Source: Oribacterium sp. WCC10
GTDB taxonomy: Bacteria > Bacillota > Clostridia > Lachnospirales > Lachnospiraceae
Length of the DNA stretch: 64,000 nt
Assembly (NCBI RefSeq): GCF_900113415.1
Contig: NZ_FOPH01000002.1
Location: 248,001-312,000, forward strand
Reading direction: 5' to 3'
A program made the position numbers and the translations under genes. This document shows positions 26,210 through 35,302 of the stretch, piece by piece. The stretch's first letter is position 1, and every line of letters begins with the position of its first letter. The notes below the pieces were generated by a model that saw nothing but the letters and a program-made list of their open reading frames with translations, was not told where the DNA came from and did not search any database.

Positions 26210-26249
26210 AAAGACAGGGTAGTTCTATTGGAACCACCCTGTCTTTTTA
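26210..26249 (+). terminator. Intrinsic terminator
   Basis: AAGACAGGGT (26211-26220) pairs with ACCCTGTCTT, with GT/AC extending the stem, followed by TTTTT. Confidence 0.85.
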
Positions 26250-26404
26250 ATTTGCTGCATTATAAAAAAATTTTCAAGTCTATAGAGAATATTTTTATCG
26301 AAAAATAAATGAAATTTTCATGAAAAAAGTCGGTGTAAGCGCTATCATAGTGTTCAGAAGGAAATTATTTTCAGTATTATTGTTGTTTTTTTTAAAGGAG
26401 TAGT

Positions 26405-27640
26405 ATGAAGAATGCAATAGTTGGACAGTCCGGAGGTCCTACCTCAGTTATCAATTCATCACTGGCAGGTGTGTTTGAAGCCGCAAAGAATCGTGGCGCC
26501 GGGCATGTATTTGGCATGTGTAACGGTATTGAAGGATTTCTTGATGGCAGATACATTGATATGACTGCTATTTTCAAAAAGAAAATGGATATCGAGCTTT
26601 TAAAGCGCACTCCTTCAAGTTATCTGGGAAGTTGTCGTTATAAACTTCCCGAGCTTGATGCAGATGGAGCGAAAGAGATATATGAAGATATATTCAAAAA
26701 GCTGTGTGACATGAATATCGGCTATTTCTTCTACATTGGCGGAAATGACTCCATGGATACTATCAACAAGTTGGCGGCCTATGGAGAAAGAGTGGGGAGT
26801 GATATAAGATTTGTGGGAGTTCCCAAGACCATTGACAATGATCTCACTGTGACGGACCACACTCCGGGATACGGTTCCGCAGCCAAGTACATCGGCGTTG
26901 TAATGAAGGAAATCATCAGGGATGCCACTGTTTACGGCACCAGATATGTGACAATCGTTGAAATCATGGGTAGAAATGCAGGCTGGCTTACTGCTGCAGC
27001 AGCCCTTGCAAAGGACAATGACTGCGAAGGCGTGGATATGATTTGTCTTCCTGAGGTTCCTTTTAACGTTGACCGCTTTGTTGAGAAAGTCCGTAGGATG
27101 CAGGAGAAGAAGAGCAGTATCGTTATCGCTGTATCCGAGGGTGTTAAGCTCGAAGATGGACGTTATGTTTGTGAACTGTCAGATGATGTGCATGCGGTGG
27201 ATGCATTTGGACACAAGGCGCTGACCGGAACAGCCAGATTCCTTGCAAATACTGTTGCAAGAGCTATGGATACCAAGACACGCTGTATTGAACTTTCAAC
27301 ATTACAACGCTGCGCTGGTCATCTAACGAGCCGCACTGATATTACTGAGGCATATCAGGTAGGAGGCGCTGCAGTTAAGGCTGCCTTTGAAGGTCATACG
27401 GGTGAAATGGTTGCTCTTAAGAGAATATCAAACGCACCGTATCAGTGTACCACAGAGCTGCATCCTATCTCGGAGATAGCTAATCTTGAGAAAAAGGTTC
27501 CTCTTGAGTGGGTAAGTGATGATCATACACAGATGAAGCAGGAATTTGTCGATTATGCGTTGCCGCTTATACAGGCTGAACTTACACCGATTTATGTGGG
27601 AGGACTTCCACAGCATATCTATATGGGTGAGGAAGCCTAA
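26405..27640 (+). CDS. pfp: 6-phosphofructokinase, probably pyrophosphate-dependent
   Basis: 411 residues. The N-terminal VGQSGGPTSVINSSLAGVFE, then YIGGNDSMDTINKL, PKTIDNDLTVTDHTPGYGSA and EIMGRNAGWLTAAAAL define a group-III/long PFK. The GGNDSMDT form is shared with characterised PPi-dependent enzymes such as the one from Thermotoga, so PPi is the more probable phosphoryl donor, though ATP use cannot be excluded. It converts fructose 6-phosphate to the 1,6-bisphosphate in glycolysis, reversibly if PPi-linked. The start has AAAGGAG upstream. It is a single-gene unit flanked by terminators at 26210 and 27695. Confidence 0.88.
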   Translation: MKNAIVGQSGGPTSVINSSLAGVFEAAKNRGAGHVFGMCNGIEGFLDGRYIDMTAIFKKKMDIELLKRTPSSYLGSCRYKLPELDADGAKEIYEDIFKKLCDMNIGYFFYIGGNDSMDTINKLAAYGERVGSDIRFVGVPKTIDNDLTVTDHTPGYGSAAKYIGVVMKEIIRDATVYGTRYVTIVEIMGRNAGWLTAAAALAKDNDCEGVDMICLPEVPFNVDRFVEKVRRMQEKKSSIVIAVSEGVKLEDGRYVCELSDDVHAVDAFGHKALTGTARFLANTVARAMDTKTRCIELSTLQRCAGHLTSRTDITEAYQVGGAAVKAAFEGHTGEMVALKRISNAPYQCTTELHPISEIANLEKKVPLEWVSDDHTQMKQEFVDYALPLIQAELTPIYVGGLPQHIYMGEEA

Positions 27641-27694
27641 ACAGGCAAAAAGAATGGTTTTATATGATCAGTAAGCTGAATCAAGATTAGAAAA

Positions 27695-27728
27695 GCCCCT
27701 GCATATCTCGCCGGTATGCAGGGGTTTA
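27695..27728 (+). terminator. Intrinsic terminator after pfp
   Basis: GCCCCTGCATA pairs with TATGCAGGGG(T), followed by a short T-run. 27729-27818 shows no gene. Confidence 0.7.
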
Positions 27729-27818
27729 TGATATATAAAGGGTAAAGGGTGAAATTGTTTTAAGGGTATTTATAGAAATGGCGAGAAAAGGGGTAACGAT
27801 TTATTATGTAAGCGGGAA

Positions 27819-28406
27819 TCAGACAATGAGGTCATGCTGATCCTCGACGGATCCGTAAGTTTTAATCATATAATCTATCATATCGAGATACTTTTTCTGT
27901 ATGCCCTGTTTTTCTGTTTCAGCCTCGAAGGCAGCAACCTTTTCATTAACAGAATCAAGGACAGCCTTATCAAGCTGCTTTTCGGCGAAAGGATAAACTA
28001 CAGCATTTTCTTTTTTTATGTGTCTGGTGAGAAGTGTTGCGTAGCCCATGGCAGCTTCAAGGATATCAAGTTTATAAATGGTCTTTTTCTCTTTCTCCCA
28101 AAGACTGAGTGCATTTTCGAGGTCAAGGATGTGAGCACGACAGAGCTCGTGCTCTACCAGCATGCCGTGTCGAATGAGATTCTGTCCGATGGCACCCATA
28201 CGTGACTCCATTTCGTTGAAAAGAAACTTCTCTTCCTTTCCGTGATGGTGATGGTCAGAGTAGTTTCTTGCAAAATCAATGATCTTGCAGAAGTCCTCAG
28301 TGACAAGCTCTGAACCGTCAAGTACCTTGCAGCACATACTGCGGACAGCTGTTAAAAACCGGAGGATGTTTTCATGCTCCTCCACCATGATATCTGTACA
28401 ATACAT
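27819..28406 (-). CDS. Hemerythrin domain-containing protein
   Basis: 195 residues. A four-helix hemerythrin/HHE cation-binding domain with the iron-ligand pattern MVEEHENILRFL, RNYSDHHHHGKEEKFLFNEM, MLVEHELCRAHI and LTRHIKKENAVVYPFAE. These His and Glu residues form a di-iron site that can bind O2 or nitric oxide. A helical C-terminal tail follows. It is the third gene of a leftward group (unknown 201-residue protein, DUF1858 protein, hemerythrin) that diverges from a Crp/Fnr regulator. This context fits protection from oxygen or nitrosative stress, as for RIC/YtfE-type proteins. AGGAGA precedes the start. Confidence 0.87.
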   Translation of the reverse strand: MYCTDIMVEEHENILRFLTAVRSMCCKVLDGSELVTEDFCKIIDFARNYSDHHHHGKEEKFLFNEMESRMGAIGQNLIRHGMLVEHELCRAHILDLENALSLWEKEKKTIYKLDILEAAMGYATLLTRHIKKENAVVYPFAEKQLDKAVLDSVNEKVAAFEAETEKQGIQKKYLDMIDYMIKTYGSVEDQHDLIV

Positions 28407-28480
28407 AGTGTTCTCCTGTGATTGTTGTGTTACTGCCGGTTATGTGAAAAAATCTGCAGGCTCTTTCCGGCTTTTCTATA

Positions 28481-28588
28481 AGTGTTTCCCTGACCGGATT
28501 TTCAATGCGAAGCATCAACTCCCTTTGGAAATCCGTGCCACGACGCTGGAGGCTCTGAGGAAACACTGATATAATCAATGTTTCCTCA
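28481..28588. repeat. Intergenic repeat (family A), copy 1
   Basis: About 108 bases, roughly 85-90% alike to 33181-33286. It ends in the hairpin GAGGAAACACTGAT / ATCAATGTTTCCTC. It lies between the hemerythrin and DUF1858 genes, inside what would be one leftward transcript. Short open frames in it (translation containing RRGTDFQRELMLRIENP) recur in copy 2 and are a by-product of the repeat, not genes. Confidence 0.8.
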
Positions 28589-28783
28589 TTTTAATCCAAG
28601 CTGCTGATTAAGGTATGCAGTTACTTCATCAGCATCCTTGCCATGCACAAGTGCAGCGCTTTCAAGAGATTCACTGAGTGAAGCAGGGCAGGATATACAT
28701 CCCATGCCGATGCTCATAAGTGCAGCTGCCGCACCCTCATAATTGCTTACAATTTCTCCCATTATCATATCTTTTGTAATCAT
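28586..28783 (-). CDS. DUF1858 domain protein
   Basis: 65 residues, the full length of this small family. The N-terminal MITKDMIMGEIVSNYEGAAA and the CxxC motif in GMGCISCPASLSESLE are diagnostic. The cysteine pair and the frequent neighbours of the family (hybrid-cluster and hemerythrin proteins) suggest a redox or metal role in the cytoplasm, but no activity is established. GGAGC precedes the ATG. It lies in the leftward group controlled from the divergent Crp/Fnr region and is separated from the hemerythrin gene by an intergenic repeat. Confidence 0.87.
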   Translation of the reverse strand: MITKDMIMGEIVSNYEGAAAALMSIGMGCISCPASLSESLESAALVHGKDADEVTAYLNQQLGLK

Positions 28784-28826
28784 ATTTTGCTCCTTTTATC
28801 ATAAAAATGTTACAGTAGTTATATAT

Positions 28827-29429
28827 TTAATGAAGTTCATACATTCTGTCACCTACAACCTGAAGCCGGTGACCTGAATTTTCAAGCATACCTTCGATGA
28901 AAGCCAGTCTCAGCGTATAAAAATCATCTCCGTCTCCGCCATACTTTTTCCAGTATTCGGTGTGAGTATCAGAGACATAAGAAAATGCGATACATTTTTC
29001 GGAAGATCCGGTTATGTTCATGGCTCTGTCGCAGGGCATGCCGTCAAGCAGGATGTCATTTATAGCCTGAAAAGCCTCCTGAAGGGTTGATCCTTCACAG
29101 ATCCTGTTATCAAGTCCGAAGGAATGAACCATATCTTTGATCAAGTCGAATCTTGATCCGTCGCGATGCAATAGTCCGACTATAAGCTCTGCATAACGGT
29201 TTTCAACACCCTGTATAAGACTTGAAAGTGAATAATGAATATTTGAAAGATCTATCACCTCTTCGATAGGGGGGAATGTTTCCCTGGTGAAACTTTTCAG
29301 TGGTTTTCCATTTATTGCTGTTTCCCAGTTATTGTCTTCTGCTGTATTAATGATCTGTCCTATAAGTTCTTCTCTTGTAAGAACCTTTTTGTACATCCAT
29401 TGGTGGATAGGACCCAAAACTGCGCTCAT
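28827..29429 (-). CDS. Hypothetical protein of predicted FNR-linked stress operon
   Basis: 201 residues from the ATG at 29429, which has AAGGAG spaced correctly; a longer form from 29477 lacks this. No family is recognised. Visible segments are LGPIHQWMYKKVLTREELIG near the start and FDLIKDMVHSFGLDNRICEG in the middle. It appears cytoplasmic with mixed helix content. It is first in a leftward group with a DUF1858 protein and a hemerythrin protein, and diverges from a Crp/Fnr regulator, so a part in sensing or repairing nitrosative or oxygen damage is an inference from context only. Confidence 0.7.
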   Translation of the reverse strand: MSAVLGPIHQWMYKKVLTREELIGQIINTAEDNNWETAINGKPLKSFTRETFPPIEEVIDLSNIHYSLSSLIQGVENRYAELIVGLLHRDGSRFDLIKDMVHSFGLDNRICEGSTLQEAFQAINDILLDGMPCDRAMNITGSSEKCIAFSYVSDTHTEYWKKYGGDGDDFYTLRLAFIEGMLENSGHRLQVVGDRMYELH

Positions 29430-29570
29430 TTTTTCTCCTTTTTCATTTGCCATGTCAGAGAATGATGTCTCCGGCATGGCATGTTGTGCTTCGGGTCATT
29501 GGTGACTCCGGAACAGTTTTTCTGTGTCTTTTGAACACGCAAGATATTAATGGAATTAATCAAAAAACGA

Positions 29571-29600
29571 TGTTGCGCATGCAACAAAAATGCCATAGAA
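29571..29600. promoter_or_regulatory. Palindromic operator overlapping the Crp/Fnr gene promoter
   Basis: TGTTGC (29571-29576), GCAT, GCAACA (29581-29586) form an inverted repeat overlapping a weak -35. TAGAAT at 29595-29600 is a plausible -10 with 17-base spacing. The site lies between the divergent stress group and the Crp/Fnr gene, as expected for autoregulation plus control of the leftward genes. Confidence 0.5.
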
Positions 29601-29610
29601 TGGAAACATT

Positions 29611-30270
29611 ATGAAAAAAGAAATAACATATAAGGAAATACCATTATTTTCAAACATCAACGAGATGGATCTCAATCAGCTTTTCATGTGTCTGAGAAGC
29701 TACAGGCAAAAGTATAAAAAAGGTGAGAATATCATCATGGAGCAGGATAGCGTTCAGTACATAGGTGTAGTGCTCTCCGGCATGGTGCATATGCTTAAGG
29801 ATGATATCTGGGGCAATCAGATCATGCTGGGATACATGGAGCCAGGTGACCTCATAGGAGAAAGCTTTGCAGTTCAGAAGGTTTCGGAATCATATGTCAG
29901 ATTTCAGGCGGTGAAGGACTCGGAGATCATTTTTCTTGCAGCCTCCAGTATCATACATAACTGTCCGAGGCAGTGTGGATTTCACTCTCAGATCACTCAG
30001 AACATGTTCCAGCTTATGGGAGAGAAAAATGTTCAGCTTATGGAAAAGATAGAGGTTTCATCAAAAGCATCTCTCAGGGATAAGATACTTGCATATCTTT
30101 CCATGCTGTCTCAGAAGCAGCATTCGCGTTATGTGGAATCACCACTCAGCCGAACGGAGCTTGCAGAGTATCTGTGTGCCAATCGTAGTGCCATGACAAG
30201 GGAGCTTGGCAGTATGAAGGAGGAAGGGATCCTCGACTATGATAAAAATACCTATAGCCTAAAAAAATAA
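29611..30270 (+). CDS. Crp/Fnr-family transcriptional regulator
   Basis: 219 residues. An N-terminal cyclic-nucleotide-binding-like jelly roll (about 10-125) includes YKKGENIIMEQDSVQYIGVV. A dimerisation helix is followed by a C-terminal Crp helix-turn-helix (about 150-215; LSRTELAEYLCANRSAMTRE). No N-terminal FNR cysteine cluster is visible, but cysteines in NCPRQCGFH might bind a cofactor. It diverges from the hemerythrin/DUF1858 group, with a palindrome between, so it probably regulates that group and itself in response to redox or NO. Confidence 0.87.
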   Translation: MKKEITYKEIPLFSNINEMDLNQLFMCLRSYRQKYKKGENIIMEQDSVQYIGVVLSGMVHMLKDDIWGNQIMLGYMEPGDLIGESFAVQKVSESYVRFQAVKDSEIIFLAASSIIHNCPRQCGFHSQITQNMFQLMGEKNVQLMEKIEVSSKASLRDKILAYLSMLSQKQHSRYVESPLSRTELAEYLCANRSAMTRELGSMKEEGILDYDKNTYSLKK

Positions 30271-30352
30271 GACAAAAACAGGATAAGCCATTTAAAAGTG
30301 ATGCTTTTGAGGCATTACAAAGGGCTTGTACATCCGAAAGTGAAGGATAGTA

Positions 30353-31351
30353 ATGAACAAGAAAACTTTAAAGATAACATACGGTGCCATGATAGTGGCG
30401 CTGTTTGCTGTGCTGTTACTCATAAATCGACAGACTGGCGGTATGCTTCAGGGCATACTTATGTATATACTTCCGATACCGATGGTGGCTTACGCTGCCA
30501 GATACGGTTGGAAAGCCAGCATTGCAGCCTGGGCGGCATCTGCGTTTATAAGCATTTTCGTCAGCACGCCAACTACCATCATTTATGCAGGCTGTGAAGC
30601 ATTTGTTGGCATGGTTCTGGGAACCTGCATTTACCATAAGAAAGATATGACCAGATCCCTGCTTCTGATAATGCTTCTGTGCGTGATCAGTGAGCTTGTC
30701 AATCTGGTCATAGTTGCGGCAATATCAGGTCAAAGTATGTCGCTCTATGTTGCAGAGATGCAGGCGGGAATGAATGAGTCGATGGAACTTATGAGCAAGT
30801 ATATGGGAAATAACCCGAATTCAGCAGCCCAGATCGAACTTATGAAGTCTATGATGTCAGATTCCTTTATTCTTAGGATACTACTTGTTTCCATGGCATT
30901 TGCAGGAGCTATGCAGGGATTTCTGATTTATGAGGTGAGCCTTCTGATACTCAGACGTCTTCATATAGCTGTGCCGAAACCGAAGCCCATAGCACTTTAC
31001 ACGCCTCCTTCATGGACGGCCTATCTTGGTGTATTGGCCTTCATACTCTATAACTATACATTTGCAAAACCTTTTGAGAATGAAGTGGCTCAGAGTATAG
31101 CGCAGGTTATAGGAATAGTTGGTTTCCTCTATCTCCTTTGTTTTGGCGTTATAGCCATGAGTCTTCTGGTGCAGATTTATGTCACAAGGGCGAAGATTCT
31201 GGTAGGTCTTATCTCAGTACTGAGTCTCTTTATGATACCGCAGGTGGTTCTTTTCCTTGGTGCGTTTTATGTAGCGGGACAGTTCCACAGATTCCTTCTC
31301 AGAAAGCTTGGTTATGAAGTACAGGAATTGCCGGATAAGGGGACGAACTGA
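30353..31351 (+). CDS. DUF2232 family membrane protein
   Basis: 332 residues with about eight membrane helices. YGAMIVALFAVLLLINRQTG, then LPIPMVAYAARYGWKASIAA, match the DUF2232 (YybS-like) family, thought to resemble energy-coupling S-type membrane components or flagellin-like assembly factors; function is unproven. The mid-region 110-175 is methionine-rich (VAEMQAGMNESMELMSKYMG), which is unusual. It follows the Crp/Fnr gene by 82 bases on the same strand and ends before a terminator at 31380-31422. Confidence 0.8.
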   Translation: MNKKTLKITYGAMIVALFAVLLLINRQTGGMLQGILMYILPIPMVAYAARYGWKASIAAWAASAFISIFVSTPTTIIYAGCEAFVGMVLGTCIYHKKDMTRSLLLIMLLCVISELVNLVIVAAISGQSMSLYVAEMQAGMNESMELMSKYMGNNPNSAAQIELMKSMMSDSFILRILLVSMAFAGAMQGFLIYEVSLLILRRLHIAVPKPKPIALYTPPSWTAYLGVLAFILYNYTFAKPFENEVAQSIAQVIGIVGFLYLLCFGVIAMSLLVQIYVTRAKILVGLISVLSLFMIPQVVLFLGAFYVAGQFHRFLLRKLGYEVQELPDKGTN

Positions 31352-31379
31352 CACTCACGTCATTATATATGATTTAATC

Positions 31380-31422
31380 ATGCAGATGCCCGATCTTTAT
31401 GGACGGACATCTGCATTTTTTA
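31380..31422 (+). terminator. Intrinsic terminator after DUF2232 gene
   Basis: ATGCAGATG pairs with CATCTGCAT around a loop, followed by T6. Confidence 0.8.
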
Positions 31423-31518
31423 TATTTAATGTGCCTACTTTGTTTCTATTTCTGTTATAGTATATGTATATAATTCCTGGACGTGAGGGACTATTTCGTT
31501 CAAAAGGAGAAACAGAGT

Positions 31519-32100
31519 ATGGATTATAAGGTAATCACAATCAGCCGTAATTATGGAAGTCATGGACATGAACTTGCGCAAAAACTGAGTGAGAGGCTTG
31601 GGCTTCCGTATTACGATAGAGATTTTGTCAAGAAGACAGCAGCTGAAAGCGGCATTTCTCAGGAGCTTATAGATGCGGATGGTGAAAAACTCAATATGGG
31701 AACCAGATTTCTTGAGATGCTGTCTCCGGCTTCCCTGAATTCCAACCATGATGAGATATTCAAGGCACAGGCAAGGGTGGTGCTGGAACTTTCTCAGGCA
31801 CCATGTATTATAGTAGGAAGATGTTCCAACTATATTCTCAGAGAGGCAGGTATTCCATCCTTTGATATCTATCTTACCGCAGATAAAGAGTGGCGTATTG
31901 AAAATGCCCTGAATCACAAGACTAAGAAGGAGCAGGTTACAGATCAGTACATTATTAAGAAGGATAAGGAGAGAAGCGACTACTATAAAACTTATACCGG
32001 ACGTGTCATGGGGATGGCGGATGACTATTCCATTTGCCTTGATGTAGGAAAGATCGGAATGGACAAGTGTGTAGATATTATCTGTAATATTTTGAAGTAA
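31519..32100 (+). CDS. Cytidylate kinase-like protein
   Basis: 193 residues from ATG 31519 (AAAGGAG upstream); a longer in-frame start at 31483 lacks a ribosome site. VITISRNYGSHGHELAQKLS is a modified P-loop, and IIVGRCSNYILRE and the later KDKERSDYYKTYTGR (lid) match the cytidylate-kinase-like family PF13189. The family probably phosphorylates nucleotides or another small metabolite; the substrate is unknown. It is a single-gene unit with a terminator-like hairpin at 32126-32165. Confidence 0.85.
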   Translation: MDYKVITISRNYGSHGHELAQKLSERLGLPYYDRDFVKKTAAESGISQELIDADGEKLNMGTRFLEMLSPASLNSNHDEIFKAQARVVLELSQAPCIIVGRCSNYILREAGIPSFDIYLTADKEWRIENALNHKTKKEQVTDQYIIKKDKERSDYYKTYTGRVMGMADDYSICLDVGKIGMDKCVDIICNILK

Positions 32101-32115
32101 ATATTAATAAAAGTG

Positions 32116-32165
32116 TGTTATAATGCCCGTATTCATGCATAAAAATGCAGAATCCGGGTATTTTT
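32116..32165 (+). promoter_or_regulatory. Extended -10 promoter overlapping a terminator hairpin before argC
   Basis: TGTTATAAT (32116-32124) is an extended -10 element. It abuts a stem of CCCGTATTC (32126-) and GAATCCGGG (to 32158) followed by five T residues at 32161-32165. The hairpin can terminate the upstream kinase-like gene or attenuate transcription into argC. Confidence 0.5.
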
Positions 32166-32194
32166 GATAATTATGCGTTCAAGAGGAGAAGGCC

Positions 32195-33127
32195 ATGAAA
32201 ACAAAGATTTACATTGACGGACAAAGTGGAACAACAGGACTTCAGATATATGATCGAATCGGTTCAAGAGAAGATCTTGAACTCCTGCGTATACCGGAGG
32301 ATAAGCGCCATGATACAGAAGAACGTAAAAAATATCTCAATTCTGCAGATATTGTTTTTCTTTGTCTTCCGGATGATGGAGCCAGAGAGGCTGTTTCGCT
32401 CATTGACAATGATAATGTAAGAGTTATTGATGCTTCTACAGCCCACAGAACAAACGATGACTGGGTATATGGTTTTCCTGAGTTTTCCGGAGAACAGCGT
32501 GAGGCGATCCGTACCGGTAAAAGGATTGCCAATCCCGGATGTCATGCTACTGGATTTATATCTGTGACGGCACCTCTTGTACGTATGGGCATACTTCCCA
32601 AGGATTATCCTGTGACCTGCTATTCCCTTACAGGATATTCGGGAGGCGGCAAGAAAATGATTGCAGATTATGAGGCAGAAGGACGTGACGAACTTCTCAG
32701 TGCGCCGGGAATTTACGGACTTTCTCTTAAACATAAGCACATTCCTGAGATGCAGAAGATGACAGGACTGATGTATCCTCCTGTATTCATGCCTGTAGTA
32801 GATGACTACTATAAGGGAATGGCAACAACAATCATGCTTCAGAACAGACTTTTAAATGGAATTCCGACTGCAGAAGAAATATGCGGAAAGCTGATGGAAT
32901 ATTATAAAGATGAGTGTTTCGTGAAGGTTGTTCCTTTCGGAGAGAACGACAGTAAGCTCTATGCAAACAGGCTTGCGGGAACCAATGAACTTCAGATAGT
33001 TGTGTGCGGCTATGAGGATCAGACAACTGTTACAGCTCTTTTCGATAATCTCGGAAAAGGTGCCAGCGGTGCAGCAGTCCAAAACATGAATATCATGCTG
33101 GGACTTCCTGAAGACACCGGACTTTAA
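32195..33127 (+). CDS. argC: N-acetyl-gamma-glutamyl-phosphate reductase
   Basis: 310 residues, the short type-2 form. The N-terminal IYIDGQSGTTGLQIYDRI binds NADP. The catalytic cysteine is in ANPGCHATGFISV, and the later segments CYSLTGYSGGGKKM and KHKHIPEM are conserved. It reduces N-acetylglutamyl phosphate to the semialdehyde in arginine biosynthesis. AGAGGAG precedes the ATG. No other arginine gene adjoins it, which is unusual because argC often heads an operon. An intergenic repeat follows immediately. Confidence 0.93.
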   Translation: MKTKIYIDGQSGTTGLQIYDRIGSREDLELLRIPEDKRHDTEERKKYLNSADIVFLCLPDDGAREAVSLIDNDNVRVIDASTAHRTNDDWVYGFPEFSGEQREAIRTGKRIANPGCHATGFISVTAPLVRMGILPKDYPVTCYSLTGYSGGGKKMIADYEAEGRDELLSAPGIYGLSLKHKHIPEMQKMTGLMYPPVFMPVVDDYYKGMATTIMLQNRLLNGIPTAEEICGKLMEYYKDECFVKVVPFGENDSKLYANRLAGTNELQIVVCGYEDQTTVTALFDNLGKGASGAAVQNMNIMLGLPEDTGL

Positions 33128-33162
33128 GCGGTCCAAAGGTATATGAAAGATTCCTTTTTTTA

Positions 33163-33286
33163 GGGAAACGCTGATTAAAGCGTTTCCCTGGCCGGATTTT
33201 CGATGCGAAGCATCAAATTCCTTTGAAAATCCGTGCCCCGACGCCGGAGGCTCTGAGGAAACACTGATATAATCAGTGTTTCCTCA
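33163..33286. repeat. Intergenic repeat (family A), copy 2
   Basis: About 124 bases bounded by two perfect hairpins. The left is GGGAAACGCT / AGCGTTTCCC with six loop bases; the right is GAGGAAACACTGAT / ATCAGTGTTTCCTC with a three-base loop. The interior matches copy 1 at 28481-28588. The remaining 33287-33593 before ilvD contains an imperfect hairpin at about 33328-33374 and a GTCAGCC/GGCTGAC stem at about 33535-33568, and no gene. Confidence 0.85.
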
Positions 33287-33593
33287 GAACACTCGAAAGA
33301 GTTGGGGAAAAGTGCAGATGTTTTTTTATAACCGGAGTGATTGAACAAAAATTGTGATATCACTTCCGGTTATATTTGCGTGTTCAAATCAATATAAGAC
33401 ATTGAAATAAAATAGTGCGACAATAAAAAGATAACAGGATATAATTAATCTATGATTCTGTATCAGCAGGAAAGTCCGGTGCATTTTTATATCCGGGATA
33501 TGTGATGCAGATTTATGGAGACTATATTGGTTTTGTCAGCCCTTCGCCATGCGAATAATTATGGCTGACGCGCCTTATTCAGGAGGAAGTAAT

Positions 33594-35240
33594 ATGCGCA
33601 GTGATTTAGTTAAGCAGGGTATTGAACACACCCCACATCGTTCACTCTTAAAAGCAGACGGACTCACAGACGAGCAGATGAGACGTCCTCTTATCGGTGT
33701 TGTCAACTCATTTACAGAAGTGGTTCCGGGACATGAGCATCTTCAGCAGATTTCAAGAGCCGTAAAGGACGGTGTGCTCATGGCAGGAGGTACGCCGCTT
33801 GAGTTCAATACCATCGCTGTATGTGACGGCATCGCCATGGGACATGATGGTATGCATTTCTCATTGTCGTCACGTGAGCTTATCACTGATACTATCGAGT
33901 GTATGGCTACAGGACACGCTCTTGATGCGCTTGTATTCATTCCTAACTGTGACAAGATTGTTCCGGGCATGCTCCTTGCCGCACTTCGTCTTAACCTTCC
34001 TTGTGTATTTGTTTCCGGTGGCCCGATGCTCTCACTTCATCAGCGTGATCTGAATACAGCATTTGAAGCAGTTGGTGCCTACAAGGCAGGTCTCATGGAT
34101 GAGGCCGGAGTCATGGATGTTGAAAACAGCTGTTGCCCTACATGCGGATCATGTTCCGGTATGTTCACAGCCAATTCCATGAATTCACTTTGTGAGGTTT
34201 TGGGAATCGCCCTTCCGGGTAACGGCACAATTCCGGCTGTTTATTCGGAAAGAATCCGTCTTGCCAAGACAGCGGGGATGCAGGTCATGAAAGTTCTTGA
34301 GGAGAATATTCGACCGAGAGATCTTATCAAGGCAGAAACCATTGAGAATGCCATCACTGTAGATATGGCTCTCGGCTGCTCAACCAATACAGCACTTCAT
34401 CTTATGGCGGTTGCTCACGAGGCTGGATTCCCGTTTGACCTTCACAAGATAAACGAGATTTCCGACAGAACACCTAATCTTTGCCACCTTGCCCCTGCTG
34501 GACATCATCACATGCAGGATCTCATGGAAGCAGGTGGAATCTATGCGGTTATTCATGAGCTTGACGAGCACGGACTTATTCACAGAGACTGTATGACTGT
34601 CCTTGGAAAGACTATCGGTGAAGCTACAAAGGATGCTGTAAACAGAAATCCTGAGGTTATCAGGCCATTCGACAATCCATATCTTAAGGAAGGCGGTCTT
34701 GCTGTTCTTTATGGAAATCTGGCTCCTCACGGTTCTATCGTTAAGCGTTCTGCAGTTGCACCTGAGATGATGGTCAATGAGTGTACTGCAAGAGTATTTA
34801 ATTCAGAGGAAGAAGCTATCGGCGCTATCTACGGCGGGAAAATCAAGTCCGGAGATTGCGTTGTAATCCGTTATGAGGGACCTGCAGGAGGTCCGGGAAT
34901 GCGAGAGATGCTGAGTCCGACTTCAGCCATAGCAGGTATGAAGCTTGATACCACAGTTGCACTTGTCACTGATGGTCGTTTCTCCGGTGCATCCCGTGGT
35001 GCTGCTATCGGCCATGTTTCTCCCGAGGCTCAGGCCGGCGGACCTATCGCTTACGTTAAGGATGGAGATAAGATCAAGATTGATATTCCTAACTATTCCA
35101 TTGAACTTCTGGTTTCTGATGAGGAGATGGAAGATAGAAAGAAGACAATGCAGATTCGTGAGCAGCGTAATCTTACAGGTTATCTCAGAAAATACGCGAA
35201 GCTTGTTCACTCAGCTGATACCGGCGCAATCGTAGAGTGA
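33594..35240 (+). CDS. ilvD: Dihydroxy-acid dehydratase
   Basis: 548 residues from ATG 33594 (CAGGAGGAAG upstream), preferred over an in-frame ATG at 33549. [19 protein letters not shown], the Fe-S cysteine segments [12 protein letters not shown] and [18 protein letters not shown], and [20 protein letters not shown] are diagnostic. It dehydrates dihydroxyisovalerate and dihydroxymethylvalerate in valine, leucine and isoleucine biosynthesis, and needs an oxygen-sensitive Fe-S cluster. It stands alone; the preceding ~300-base leader contains hairpins but no clear T-box signature. Confidence 0.95.
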   Translation: MRSDLVKQGIEHTPHRSLLKADGLTDEQMRRPLIGVVNSFTEVVPGHEHLQQISRAVKDGVLMAGGTPLEFNTIAVCDGIAMGHDGMHFSLSSRELITDTIECMATGHALDALVFIPNCDKIVPGMLLAALRLNLPCVFVSGGPMLSLHQRDLNTAFEAVGAYKAGLMDEAGVMDVENSCCPTCGSCSGMFTANSMNSLCEVLGIALPGNGTIPAVYSERIRLAKTAGMQVMKVLEENIRPRDLIKAETIENAITVDMALGCSTNTALHLMAVAHEAGFPFDLHKINEISDRTPNLCHLAPAGHHHMQDLMEAGGIYAVIHELDEHGLIHRDCMTVLGKTIGEATKDAVNRNPEVIRPFDNPYLKEGGLAVLYGNLAPHGSIVKRSAVAPEMMVNECTARVFNSEEEAIGAIYGGKIKSGDCVVIRYEGPAGGPGMREMLSPTSAIAGMKLDTTVALVTDGRFSGASRGAAIGHVSPEAQAGGPIAYVKDGDKIKIDIPNYSIELLVSDEEMEDRKKTMQIREQRNLTGYLRKYAKLVHSADTGAIVE

Positions 35241-35302
35241 TTTAATAGCTTTCGGGATAATCAGGGAGTGCCGGTTCGGTAGAGTATAAATATAAATCGG
35301 AG

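Noticed and set aside
33175-33363. Small minus-strand ORF containing RRGTDFQRNLMLRIENP, also at 28372-28578
   Set aside because: Both lie inside the hairpin-bounded repeat and are its translation by chance; they have no ribosome site or conserved gene context.
33287-33593. T-box or branched-chain leader attenuator before ilvD
   Set aside because: Hairpins exist but no T-box sequence, leader peptide with branched-chain codons, or T-run terminator was found.
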